From NCBI GenBank assembly GCA_017937655.1, contig JAGBDE010000005.1, positions 62,001-126,000 of the forward strand: a stretch of DNA of 64,000 bases. Reading direction: 5' to 3'. The stretch comes from Clostridia bacterium (GTDB lineage Bacteria; Bacillota; Clostridia; Christensenellales; Aristaeellaceae). The notes below the pieces were generated by a model. That model had not been told where the DNA came from. It did not search any database and worked only from the letters and a program-made list of their open reading frames with translations. Below, piece by piece: positions 1 through 7,950 of this stretch. The first letter of the stretch is position 1; the number at the start of each line of letters is the position of its first letter. Position numbers and translations under genes: made by a program.

Positions 1-1534
1 AATCGCCAGAGGAAGGAATAAAGTCTCCGCCGGCCTTCGCAAACAGACCAATGGACGCATAGTCACGCCGCATACGGGTCGCATTGGATTCCTGCGGGAA
101 TACATCCTCAGGCAGCTCAGCGTTGTCCATACAGAAGGATACGAACATAGCGCACCAATCGCTGTAAGGCAGATGCCACCAGTCGCCATAGCGAGTGTAC
201 CCATAGAAGCCATCGCTTTCAATCACGAAATTATCCTGAGACTCAGCATAACCCATCTGTGTTTCAGCAATCATCAGCAGATCTTTGGGCCATTCGCCTG
301 TGAGTTCCAGGCCCTTGAAAGCACTGCGCCATTCGGCAGGAGTCTCAACCAAAGTACCGGAGCAACGCAAGGTAGCAGAAGTTTCAGCAGTAACGCCGTT
401 GGCGTCGACAGCCTTAACATTCACGGTGATGGTGCTCTTCTTTTCCCAAGACTGAACGGCAACGGTAAAAGTGTTCTGCTCGTAATCGGTCAGGGAGAGG
501 ATTTCCGTTTCATCCTGCAGCACGCTAACCTGATACTTCACAGGAGCGGTGCCACCGGACTGGCTAATGTGATAGATGGGACTATTGGCGGGAGAGGCAT
601 ACAGTGCATCGGTGGTAAGGCCCAGCACCATGTTTCCGTCGCTCACAGCCAAAGAAGCAGTATCAGAAACGTTATAGGCTCCATCAGAGACGGTGAAGGT
701 GATGTGATAAACGCCGGGAATAGAGGTAGTCCAGCTGAGAGAAGTGGTGGTAGGATCCAGACTGGTTTCAGGTACAACAACCGCACCGTTCGTTACGTCG
801 GTTACATTGTAGGACAGCGTTACTGCTCCGGTAGTATTCAACTGCCAGGTTGCAGTTTCGTTGACCACAATGCCAAGATCCTTCTCGCTGGTGATGGTAA
901 CAGTCAGCGGCACAGGAGTCTCGGTCTCCGCGGGAGCCTCGGTGATAACGACTTCCTCGGTTGCTTCCGGTTCCTCGGTAACAGGTACTTCGGTCACAGG
1001 TACCTCGGTAACAGGTACTTCGGTTACAGGTACCTCAGTCACAGGTACTTCAGTCACAGGAACCTCGGTAACAGGTACTTCGGTTACAGGTACTTCGGTT
1101 ACAGGTACTTCAGTCACAGGAACCTCGGTAACAGGTACTTCGGTTACAGGTACTTCAGTCACAGGAACCTCGGTAACAGGTACTTCGGTAGGTGCAAGGG
1201 TTTCCTCGATCACCTGGGCATAGCATTCACCGCCATGAGTATGGGCTTCCTTGCCACACACCATAGCACGGGAATAACACGCCTCAGCATGAACATGTTC
1301 CTCCGATTCCTGGAGTTCGCAAATCTGATGAACCGCATAGCAGTTCTCAGAATGAGAGTGTTCTTCAAGAACACAGATCAATTCGGAAGACATGGTAATA
1401 GCAGGCTGCATCAACTGCAATGCAACCACGCTAACAACCAGTACCGACAGCACGCTCAGAACAGCGATAGCTTTACGGCGCTTTGCTTTGTTAGTAAAGC
1501 AGTCCTGAATGTAAGAAGAAATTTTCCAATGCAC
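1..1534 (-). CDS. Surface-anchored CHAP-domain protein with HxH-CY modules and TEVPV repeats (3' end outside window)
   Basis: The frame is open from a GTG at 1534 to the window edge (511 codons seen). AAGGTG six bases upstream supports this start. In order I see a basic N-terminus, one hydrophobic anchor at about residues 21-40, three cysteine/histidine modules at about 53-105 (each C-x(n)-HxHxxxCY), 14 copies of TEVPV at 116-185, Ig-like beta-rich sequence, and from about residue 415 a CHAP-like region in which DWCAMFVSFC carries the likely catalytic Cys461. CHAP proteins are usually peptidoglycan amidases or endopeptidases. It is the last visible gene of an operon with a signal peptidase. 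Function is inferred as cell-wall hydrolysis or surface display. The histidine/cysteine modules suggest metal binding, which is unproven. Confidence 0.75.
   Translation of the reverse strand, partial: MHWKISSYIQDCFTNKAKRRKAIAVLSVLSVLVVSVVALQLMQPAITMSSELICVLEEHSHSENCYAVHQICELQESEEHVHAEACYSRAMVCGKEAHTHGGECYAQVIEETLAPTEVPVTEVPVTEVPVTEVPVTEVPVTEVPVTEVPVTEVPVTEVPVTEVPVTEVPVTEVPVTEVPVTEVPVTEEPEATEEVVITEAPAETETPVPLTVTITSEKDLGIVVNETATWQLNTTGAVTLSYNVTDVTNGAVVVPETSLDPTTTSLSWTTSIPGVYHITFTVSDGAYNVSDTASLAVSDGNMVLGLTTDALYASPANSPIYHISQSGGTAPVKYQVSVLQDETEILSLTDYEQNTFTVAVQSWEKKSTITVNVKAVDANGVTAETSATLRCSGTLVETPAEWRSAFKGLELTGEWPKDLLMIAETQMGYAESQDNFVIESDGFYGYTRYGDWWHLPYSDWCAMFVSFCMDNAELPEDVFPQESNATRMRRDYASIGLFAKAGGDFIPSSGD
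980..1189 (-). repeat. 14 tandem 15-bp units encoding TEVPV
   Basis: A 210-bp in-frame array of 15-bp units (ACC GAA GTA CCT GTT with synonymous variants) encodes 14 TEVPV pentapeptides, ending in a degenerate TEEPEA. Pro/Thr/Val/Glu spacers of this kind commonly span the cell wall. Copy number is likely to vary between strains. Confidence 0.95.
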
Positions 1535-1587
1535 ACCGTTCACCTTACCTTTGCTGGATATAGAACAAACGAAGAAGTGAAATATAC

Positions 1588-2184
1588 TTAGTCGACAAGT
1601 CCGGCATCGCGGAAGGGCCAGACTTTGAAGATAACATGGCCAACAATTTCATCTGCAGCGACGCAGCCAATCAAACTGCTTCGGCTATCAACAGATTCTG
1701 CTCTGTGGTCTCCCAGAACGAAGACGCCGTTATCGGGCACCTGATAAGGATACTCAATATCGCTGATACCAAGGCTTTTTTCGATAACATAAGGCTCGTC
1801 GAGGAGGGTTCCGTTTACGGTTACATTGCCGTCCTCGTCAATTTCCACCCAGTCGCCTTGAGTCGCGATAACGCGTTTCAGGAGGAGCTTGTTATTGAAG
1901 TAAAAACCTACCACTTGGCCTTGTTGAAAATTGGTCGTTTTTACTGCAATAACGATGTCGCCATCATTCATGTTAGGTTCCATACTGGTTCCAGTAATTT
2001 GGAAAACCGGCAGGAACAAGGTTGCAATCAGCACCGCTACCGCAGCCACAACAACCAGAACGTAAATGGTACTTCGGATTGCCTTATAATACCGATGGCG
2101 GTAGTTCAGCCGTGATCGTTCCTGTTCAATCAGCGACATACTTGGTAAGTCTCTGAGCTGTTCATCCTCCATCTTTACTTGCAT
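1588..2184 (-). CDS. lepB: Signal peptidase I
   Basis: This 198-aa type I signal peptidase removes signal peptides at the outer membrane face. One transmembrane segment (about 39-60) follows a basic N-terminal stretch. The catalytic serine is S67 in GTSMEP, the general-base lysine is K103 in LLKRVIA, and the conserved box with LGDHR lies at 157-161 followed by SVDSR. Serine/lysine chemistry marks the bacterial P-type rather than the ER/SipW type. It sits 47 bp behind the coiled-coil gene and 53 bp before the CHAP surface protein, so it may be dedicated to that locus. An AAAGGA motif touches the first ATG, so a start at 2172 is an alternative. Confidence 0.93.
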   Translation of the reverse strand: MQVKMEDEQLRDLPSMSLIEQERSRLNYRHRYYKAIRSTIYVLVVVAAVAVLIATLFLPVFQITGTSMEPNMNDGDIVIAVKTTNFQQGQVVGFYFNNKLLLKRVIATQGDWVEIDEDGNVTVNGTLLDEPYVIEKSLGISDIEYPYQVPDNGVFVLGDHRAESVDSRSSLIGCVAADEIVGHVIFKVWPFRDAGLVD

Positions 2185-2231
2185 TCCTTTCTATGCAGAA
2201 GCATTGGTTACAATGCGAGCTGCTCAGTTTA

Positions 2232-2741
2232 TCAGCGGAACGGCTGGCCCTTTAATTGTTGGGCAATCGTAGGGGATGCCGTATCCTCTGCGAGGGGTGA
2301 CGTCGGGGGTTCGGGAGCAATTTCCTGCACAGGGACCGGAGGAACAAAACGGTTGACCCTACGGTGAGCAGGAGCGTTCGCAGGAGCAGGCCGTGATTTC
2401 GGCGGTGCCGGAGGGGGTGGAATAGGCGGCATAAACGCTTTGTTCTCGGTCGAAGCAGGTGCAGAACCGGTACTGTAATTGCGACGAATAATCTCGTTCA
2501 GATGATCCAGCTGCCGAGACATGTTCTGGATATCAGCGCCCAGCTGCTCTGTACGTGCGCTCAAAGAGCGGTTGGCTTCAAAGTTACGGATCTGCTCGCT
2601 AAGCTGTCCTTCTTTTTCTTTAGAATCGGACAAACGCTGTTGAAGATCCTCCAGCAAAATCTGCTGACGATAAATAATCTCTATCAATTCCGAACGCGAG
2701 AGATGTCGCAGTCCTTTTTGCTGATCCGCTTGCTTTGCCAT
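2232..2741 (-). CDS. Coiled-coil, proline-rich protein of unknown function
   Basis: The protein is 169 aa. The N-terminal half starts with a HLSRSELIEIIYRQQ segment and continues as a predicted coiled coil to about residue 88. The C-terminal half is low-complexity and proline-rich (PPIPPPPAPP near 105), ending QQLKGQPFR. No signal peptide or membrane segment is present, so it should be cytoplasmic. AGGAG eight bases upstream supports the ATG. As first gene of the operon with signal peptidase I and a surface protein it may help assemble or localise that system. I do not recognise a named family. Confidence 0.7.
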   Translation of the reverse strand: MAKQADQQKGLRHLSRSELIEIIYRQQILLEDLQQRLSDSKEKEGQLSEQIRNFEANRSLSARTEQLGADIQNMSRQLDHLNEIIRRNYSTGSAPASTENKAFMPPIPPPPAPPKSRPAPANAPAHRRVNRFVPPVPVQEIAPEPPTSPLAEDTASPTIAQQLKGQPFR

Positions 2742-2970
2742 GAATCCTGCTCCTGTCGTGAACGCAAAATAGGGTCTACATCACACGCAGGTTCATTAAG
2801 CGGCCACGAGCCGCAACAACTTGCGAAGATAATCAAGACCTCTGCTTTGCTTTGTTTTATCTGACCATATGGATAGCCAGACAGATCTGAACGCGATAGC
2901 CCGTATGGCATAGAACTTGCAATGCAAACCTCGTCATGAAGCATGCCCTCTTTCCGAATAGATTGCTTGC
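2742..2970 (-). other. Long untranslated leader (about 230 nt) of the lepB operon, with hairpins
   Basis: Between the promoter and the first gene is a leader of about 230 nt. On the minus strand I see a strong GCGGC/GCCGC hairpin near 2802-2816, a CTGGC/GTCAG hairpin near 2862-2881, and a longer-range GGTCT/AGACC pairing that encloses the first. A 86-codon minus-strand ORF (2684-2944) crosses it but has no family resemblance. It does not match a riboswitch class I can recall. Confidence 0.4.
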
Positions 2971-2976
2971 GATGAG

Positions 2977-3005
2977 ATTATACCATTTTATGCATTTGCT
3001 GTCAA
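2977..3005 (-). promoter_or_regulatory. Sigma-A promoter for the lepB operon
   Basis: On the minus strand TTGACA (3000-3005) and TATAAT (2977-2982) are both perfect consensus and separated by 17 nt. Transcription should start near 2970. Confidence 0.88.
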
Positions 3006-3371
3006 TTATTTTGCCAAAAGAATACAAGGTATTTCCCTTGATTTAGCAAGAAAAACAAGTTACATTATTCATGTTATGCAACCTGGTTTTGTAATATTTT
3101 CAAGCATCAAATTATCGCAAAAAAACGTGAAAAAACGTATCCTCTTACCTTGATATAAAAAAACCAACGTTATGAAATGATGAGTCGCATTTTGTCTACA
3201 TCCTTATTTTTTACAATTTTATGACTTTTTGGTCGTCTATGGACAATCCTATTATTTCAACAGAAGCCATCATATTTACCGCTGTTCCAAACTCCACAGA
3301 TTGCAAAATAGAAAATATTTTATTAATTTTTTATTTCGAAATTAGATTAATACGTGGTTTGTCCAAATGTG
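3006..3371. other. AT-rich intergenic stretch without a recognisable gene
   Basis: This is the upstream part of an 811-bp gap between divergent operons. It is strongly AT-rich with several A/T runs. A 73-codon plus-strand ORF at 3221-3442 has no Shine-Dalgarno site and overlaps the promoter, so I do not call it. I see nothing else supportable. Confidence 0.6.
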
Positions 3372-3400
3372 TAGACATTTTTTACATCACGTGCTATAAT
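3372..3400 (+). promoter_or_regulatory. Promoter of the polysaccharide operon
   Basis: TAGACA (3372-3377), a 17-nt spacer and a perfect TATAAT (3395-3400) precede the aminotransferase gene by about 150 bp. Confidence 0.8.
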
Positions 3401-3423
3401 ACCATGGTTCAAATTTATTTTTC

Positions 3424-3508
3424 TTGTCGTTGTCTTCCTTGACAATCCAAACGACAACCACTTAGGCGATCAACTATCCCCTTTTTGTCAAGGGATACAG
3501 AGCCTAAG
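3424..3508 (+). promoter_or_regulatory. Structured 5' leader of the polysaccharide operon
   Basis: Two hairpins follow the promoter. One pairs TTGTCGTT (3424-3431) with AACGACAA (3450-3457). The second is nested: CTTAGGC (3461-3467) with GCCTAAG (3502-3508), enclosing TATCCC (3475-3480) with GGGATA (3492-3497). A competing TTGTC/GACAA pairing (3430-3434/3441-3445) is possible. No U-run follows, so this is not a simple terminator. Confidence 0.4.
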
Positions 3509-3552
3509 TTACAAAAATATTACACACACGATCAACAAGGGAGAAGATCATC

Positions 3553-4791
3553 ATGAACGCAAATGGCACCAAAGAGCTGGTTAAGCGTACCGTGTTGTTC
3601 TCCCCTCCGGACATCTCCGATCTGGAAATAAAAGAAGTCGTCAGTACCCTGGAATCCGGCTGGATCACCACCGGCCCCCGGGTGAAGGAATTTGAACGCC
3701 GTGTTGCCGGTTACGTGGGCACGAACCGCGCCGTATGCCTCAACTCCCAGACCGCCTGCGCCGAGCTTTGCCTGCGGCTGCTGGACATCGGCCCCGGCGA
3801 CGAGGTCATCACCACCGCCTACACCTACTCCGCCTCCGCTTCCGTGGTGTGCCACGTGGGCGCAAAGCTGGTTCTGGCAGACACCCAACCCGGCAACCTG
3901 AACATGGATTACGACCAGGTGGAATCCCTCATCAACGAGCGTACCAAGGCCATCATCCCCGTGGATCTGGGCGGCATCCCCTGCGACTACGACCGCATTT
4001 TCGACATCGTCCAGCGGAAAAAGCACCTGTTCCGTCCCGCCAACCAGCTGCAGGAAGCCATTGGCCGCATTGCCATTATCGCCGATACCGCCCATGCCTT
4101 CGGCGCCACCTGGAAGGGGCAGAAAATCGGCACGGTGGCTGACTTTTCCAATTTCAGCTGGCATGCTGTGAAGAACCTGACCACCGCCGAGGGCGGCGCC
4201 ATGACCTGGCGCAGTATTCCCGGCGTGGATGACGACGCCATCTACCAGAAGATGCAGCTTTTCTCTCTCCACGGCCAGAGCAAGGACGCTTACACCAAGT
4301 CCACCCTGGGCGAGTGGGAATACGACATCATCGGCCCCTGGTACAAATGCAACATGACGGACATCACCGCCGCCATCGGTATCAAGCAGTTTGTGCGCTA
4401 TCCGAACATGCTCCTCCGCCGGCGGGAGATCATCCGCCGCTACGACGAGGCTTTCATCCCCCTGGGCATCCAGGTGCTTTCCCATTACACGGAGGATTAT
4501 TCCTCCTCCGGCCATCTGTACATGACCCGCATCCCCGGCATCAGCCTGGAGGAGCGCAACCAGATCATCCAGAAGATGGCCGCCCTGGGCGTGGTGTGCA
4601 ACGTGCACTACAAGCCCCTGCCCATGATGACCGCCTATCGGAATCTGGGCTTTGCCATCAAGGACTATCCCAACGCATACGCACTGTTTGAAAACGAGAT
4701 CACCCTTCCCCTCCACACCTGCCTCACCGACGAGGATGTGGAGTACGTGATCCAGGCCTATCAGCAGGTAACCAAGGAATATTTGAAATAA
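3553..4791 (+). CDS. DegT/DnrJ/EryC1-type PLP sugar aminotransferase
   Basis: This 412-aa protein is a fold-type I PLP enzyme of the sugar aminotransferase family, which transfers an amino group (usually from glutamate) to a nucleotide-linked keto-sugar. The PLP lysine is K207 in SWHAVKNLTTAEGG. The cofactor-binding Asp is in IADTAHAFG (D178). The N-terminal GWITTGPRVKEFE and NSQTAC segments are typical. Length is normal. GGGAGA precedes the ATG. It opens the polysaccharide operon, so its likely product is an amino sugar for an envelope glycan. The exact substrate cannot be read. GDP-4-keto-6-deoxymannose made by the nearby gmd is one possibility. Confidence 0.88.
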   Translation: MNANGTKELVKRTVLFSPPDISDLEIKEVVSTLESGWITTGPRVKEFERRVAGYVGTNRAVCLNSQTACAELCLRLLDIGPGDEVITTAYTYSASASVVCHVGAKLVLADTQPGNLNMDYDQVESLINERTKAIIPVDLGGIPCDYDRIFDIVQRKKHLFRPANQLQEAIGRIAIIADTAHAFGATWKGQKIGTVADFSNFSWHAVKNLTTAEGGAMTWRSIPGVDDDAIYQKMQLFSLHGQSKDAYTKSTLGEWEYDIIGPWYKCNMTDITAAIGIKQFVRYPNMLLRRREIIRRYDEAFIPLGIQVLSHYTEDYSSSGHLYMTRIPGISLEERNQIIQKMAALGVVCNVHYKPLPMMTAYRNLGFAIKDYPNAYALFENEITLPLHTCLTDEDVEYVIQAYQQVTKEYLK

Positions 4792-4832
4792 AGCAAATCA
4801 GGGGCAGCGGCTATTCCGGCGCCCCTTTGCTT
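4791..4832 (+). other. Intercistronic hairpin
   Basis: AAGCAAA (4791-4797) pairs with TTTGCTT (4826-4832) and GGGGC (4801-4805) with GCCCC (4821-4825), between the first and second genes of the operon. No T-run follows, so it more likely tunes mRNA processing or stability than termination. Confidence 0.45.
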
Positions 4833-4851
4833 GTAGAAAGGGGGCAGGCGG

Positions 4852-6024
4852 ATGAAGCGGCTGCTCATTATCGGCGCGTCCGTGCTTCAGGTGCCTGCCA
4901 TCCTGAAAGCCAAGGAAATGGGCCTTACCGTGGCCGTGGCGGACTTCAATCCCCAGGCCGTGGGCATTCCTCTGGCGGACGAATATTTCAACGTCAGCAC
5001 CATTGATGAAGAGGGCGTTTTTGAGGCTGCAAAAGCCTTCCGGGCCGACGGCATCATGACTTTGGCCACGGACATGCCCATGCGGGCCCTGGCCCATGCC
5101 TGCCAAAAGCTGGGCCTGACTGGCATTTCCTATGATACCGCCCTACGTTCCACGGACAAGGCCGCCATGATTCAGGCCTTTGCGGCGGCGGACGTGGCCC
5201 ATCCCTGGTTTCAGATTGCCAGAGGCGGCAAGCTGGAAGCTCCTCCCCCAGCCTATCCCTTGATTACCAAACCCACGGACAATTCCGGCAGCCGGGGCGT
5301 CATGCTGGTTCATGGCCCGGAGGAGCTGGAACAGGCGCTGATCTACAGCTCTGAAAACGGCCGCGGGGGCGACGTGATGGTTGAGGAATACATGCAGGGC
5401 CCGGAGGTCAGCGTGGAGATCATGGCCGATGAGGGCCGGATCCACGTTTTGCAGATCACGGACAAGCTGACAACCGGCGCGCCCCATTTTGTGGAGATGG
5501 GCCATTCTCAGCCCTCCCGCCTGCCTGCAAACACCCAAGCCGCCATCCGGGACCTGGCCACCCAGGCCGTACAGGCCGTGGGCATTGACAACGGCCCCGC
5601 CCACGTGGAGATCATCGTCACCAAGGACGGCCCCAAAATGGTGGAGCTGGGCGCCCGCATGGGCGGCGACTGCATCACCAGCCACCTGGTGCCCCTCAGC
5701 ACCGGTATCGACATGGTGGGCAGCACCATCCGCTGCGCCCTGGGCCTGCCCATGGAGCTTCAGCCCACGCTGCAAAAGGGATCGGCCATCCGCTTCATCC
5801 CCACGGACCAGGGCACCATCCGGGACATCCGCGGCGCGGAGGAAGCCCGGCAAATCTCCGGCGTAAAGGAGATCACCTTCACCAAGCAGATCGGCGATAA
5901 AGCCGGCGAGATCGGCAGCAGCACAGACCGTGTGGGCTACGTCATCGCCCAGGGAAAAAATGCCGAAGAGGCCGTGGCTATCTGCGAAAAAGCCATGCAT
6001 CTCATTACCATTACCGTGGAATAA
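4852..6024 (+). CDS. ATP-grasp ligase (PurK/carbamoyl-phosphate-synthase-like fold)
   Basis: The protein is 390 aa with the three-part ATP-grasp layout. There is an N-terminal Rossmann-like subdomain (RLLIIGASVLQVP), a central ATP-binding region with LITKPTDNSGSRGV at about 137-150 and VMVEEYMQGPEVSVE at about 176-190, and metal-ligand acidic residues in AHVEIIV and MVELGARMGGD. The family couples ATP hydrolysis to carboxylate-amine bond formation through an acyl-phosphate. Its place between a sugar aminotransferase and a glycosyltransferase suggests it may acylate an amino sugar with an amino acid or other acid. That is inference. AGGGGGCAGG precedes the ATG. Confidence 0.82.
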   Translation: MKRLLIIGASVLQVPAILKAKEMGLTVAVADFNPQAVGIPLADEYFNVSTIDEEGVFEAAKAFRADGIMTLATDMPMRALAHACQKLGLTGISYDTALRSTDKAAMIQAFAAADVAHPWFQIARGGKLEAPPPAYPLITKPTDNSGSRGVMLVHGPEELEQALIYSSENGRGGDVMVEEYMQGPEVSVEIMADEGRIHVLQITDKLTTGAPHFVEMGHSQPSRLPANTQAAIRDLATQAVQAVGIDNGPAHVEIIVTKDGPKMVELGARMGGDCITSHLVPLSTGIDMVGSTIRCALGLPMELQPTLQKGSAIRFIPTDQGTIRDIRGAEEARQISGVKEITFTKQIGDKAGEIGSSTDRVGYVIAQGKNAEEAVAICEKAMHLITITVE

Positions 6025-6054
6025 CCCCACCGATATACTCCCAGGAGGAACATT

Positions 6055-7311
6055 ATGCGTATTTTGAAAATGTCGGCCTATTTTGAACCGGAGCAGGTGG
6101 CCACCACCCATCTGCACAAGGACCTGCGGGCGGCCTATGTGAAGGCCGGATTCACCATGGTGGACTATGTGCCCCGTCCCACCCGCGGCATCAGCGACGA
6201 GGTTTACGCCGAATACAAAAACAAGAAATATGAAGAAATGAACGACGGCAAGGTGGTCATCCACCGTTTTGCCATGTTTAGGGAAGGCACCAACCCCATC
6301 CAGCGGGCCATCCGCTACGTGCTGGTGAACCTGATCCAGTATTTCAAGGGTTCCCGGGCCAAGGATATCGACGTGATCATGGCAGGCAGCACGCCTCCCA
6401 CCCAGGGCGTGCTGTGCGGCCTGGTGAAAAAGCGGCTGAAGGTGCCCTTCATCTACAATCTGCAGGACATCTTCCCCGACTCCATGGTCAACGCCAACAT
6501 GACCAAAGAAGGCAGCCTGATCTGGAAAATTGGCCGGAAGGTGGAGGATTTCACCTACCGCAGCACCGACAAGATCATCGTCATCAGCGAGGATTTCAAG
6601 CGCAATATCATGGCAAAGGGCGTTCCGGAGGACAAGATCGTGGTGGTGCCCAACTGGGTCGATCCCTCCTCCGTCTACCCGGTGGAGCGCAAGGACAACA
6701 TCCTCTTTGACCGCTACGGCCTTGACCGGGAGAAATTCTACATCTGCTACAGCGGAAACATCGGCCACAGTCAGAACCTGCGGCTGCTGCTGGACGCCGC
6801 CAAGGCCCTGAAAGAAGACCTGCCTGACATGCGCCTGGTGCTCATCGGCGAGGGCGTAATGAAGGAGGAACTGGAAGAAATGATCCGGGCCGAGGACATC
6901 ACCAACGTGATCATGCTGCCCTTCCAGCCCTATGAGGACATCGCCCACGTGTTCAGCCTGGGCGACGCCGGCCTGATCATCTCCAAGGCGGGCATCGGCG
7001 GAAGTTCCGTGCCCAGCAAGACCTGGAGCATCATGGCAGCGGAGCGGCCCATTGTGGCGTCCTTTGACGAAAACAGCCGCCTGAGCCAGCTGATCCGGGA
7101 GGCGGACTGCGGCATCGCCGTGGAGGCGGACAACCTGACCGCCCTGGTAGACGCCGTCAAGACCCTCTACAACGACCGTCAGGCCGGCGAAGCCATGGGC
7201 AAGACCGGCCGCAAGTACCTGGTGGAAAACCTGGACAAGGAAAAGTGCGTGGGCGCGTATGTGGACACCATCAAGAGCGTCATCGCCGCCCATCAGGCCA
7301 GCAAGGAGTAA
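6055..7311 (+). CDS. GT4-family glycosyltransferase (WbuB-like)
   Basis: This 418-aa GT-B glycosyltransferase has the N-terminal acceptor domain with YNLQDIFPDS near residue 140 and the C-terminal nucleotide-sugar domain with YSGNIGHSQNLRLLLDA near 230-245. The EX7E-like region KAGIGGSSVPSKTWSIMA near 310-327 is characteristic of the WbuB/WcaI branch. It should work on the cytoplasmic face of the membrane, adding a sugar to a lipid-linked acceptor. AGGAGG lies a few bases before the ATG. It is the only clear glycosyltransferase of the locus, few for a complete repeat unit. Confidence 0.88.
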   Translation: MRILKMSAYFEPEQVATTHLHKDLRAAYVKAGFTMVDYVPRPTRGISDEVYAEYKNKKYEEMNDGKVVIHRFAMFREGTNPIQRAIRYVLVNLIQYFKGSRAKDIDVIMAGSTPPTQGVLCGLVKKRLKVPFIYNLQDIFPDSMVNANMTKEGSLIWKIGRKVEDFTYRSTDKIIVISEDFKRNIMAKGVPEDKIVVVPNWVDPSSVYPVERKDNILFDRYGLDREKFYICYSGNIGHSQNLRLLLDAAKALKEDLPDMRLVLIGEGVMKEELEEMIRAEDITNVIMLPFQPYEDIAHVFSLGDAGLIISKAGIGGSSVPSKTWSIMAAERPIVASFDENSRLSQLIREADCGIAVEADNLTALVDAVKTLYNDRQAGEAMGKTGRKYLVENLDKEKCVGAYVDTIKSVIAAHQASKE

Positions 7312-7314
7312 TTC

Positions 7315-7950
7315 ATGAATCTGAAGCGAATCTTTCAGGCGCTGGGTGGCAAGCTGGTCACCCTGACCAACCGGAAAGTGGCCCTTTCTGCCGTTTTCCT
7401 GCGCAGCCAGGTGGATCCCGCCGCTGCCGTGGGCAAGCGCTGCCGCATCTTTGGCTGCGATATCGGCCGGTACACCTACATCGGCCGCAACTGCCTGGTG
7501 CAGAACGTTTCCATCGGCTCCTTCTGCTCCATTGCCGAGGGAAGCATCCTGGGGCTGCCCTCCCATCCGGTGGATTTTGTGTCCACTTCTCCGGTGTTTC
7601 TGGAGGGAAAAAACGCCCTCGCGAAAAACTTCGCCTCTATCCCCTATGAAGACTGCCCCCGCACCCAAATCGGCCATGACGTGTGGGTAGGGGCTCATGC
7701 CCAGATCAAAAGCGGCGTGACCGTGGGCACAGGCGCGGTGGTGGCCGCAGGAGCCATCGTCACCCACGACGTCCCCCCCTACGCCATCGTGGCGGGGGTG
7801 CCTGCAAAGGTTCTCCGCTATCGCTTTGATGAGGAGACCATCGCCCGGCTGCTTGACAGCCGCTGGTGGGAGATGGACGATGCCCGGCTCCGCCAGCATG
7901 CCGCCCATGCAAACGATCCTCAAACCTTTTTGAAGGAGATGGCCCAATGA
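7315..7950 (+). CDS. Left-handed beta-helix O-acyltransferase (CatB/LbH family)
   Basis: The protein is 211 aa with hexapeptide repeats: [15 protein letters not shown] near 43-57, then [15 protein letters not shown], and after a loop [20 protein letters not shown] near 121-140. It ends with the usual [17 protein letters not shown]. This set marks the CatB-like branch, whose members acetylate sugars using acetyl-CoA as trimers. The start follows the glycosyltransferase stop by 3 bp, and its own stop overlaps the next ATG, so translation is coupled. It probably O- or N-acetylates the polysaccharide made here. Confidence 0.88.
   Translation: MNLKRIFQALGGKLVTLTNRKVALSAVFLRSQVDPAAAVGKRCRIFGCDIGRYTYIGRNCLVQNVSIGSFCSIAEGSILGLPSHPVDFVSTSPVFLEGKNALAKNFASIPYEDCPRTQIGHDVWVGAHAQIKSGVTVGTGAVVAAGAIVTHDVPPYAIVAGVPAKVLRYRFDEETIARLLDSRWWEMDDARLRQHAAHANDPQTFLKEMAQ

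Noticed and set aside
173..1591. Plus-strand 472-codon ORF with NRYFGHRYLG repeats and the internal 120-codon TSVTG ORF
   Set aside because: Both are antisense shadows of the TEVPV-encoding minus-strand gene, whose frame has an anchor, conserved modules and a CHAP motif.
2684..2944. 86-codon minus-strand ORF in the lepB-operon leader
   Set aside because: It overlaps the coiled-coil gene start in another frame, has no ribosome site and no recognisable sequence; the region looks like structured leader RNA.
2741..2970. Leader as a c-di-GMP riboswitch, 6S RNA, SRP RNA or tmRNA
   Set aside because: I could not find the conserved core sequences of any of these by eye; only generic hairpins are visible.
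3194..3377. TGTCTACA near 3194 and TGTAGACA at 3370-3377 as an invertible-promoter pair
   Set aside because: Only 8 bp match in inverted orientation, too short for a recombinase site, and no invertase gene is in the window.
3221..3442. 73-codon ORF in the AT-rich gap
   Set aside because: No ribosome site, no family resemblance, and it overlaps the promoter of the polysaccharide operon.
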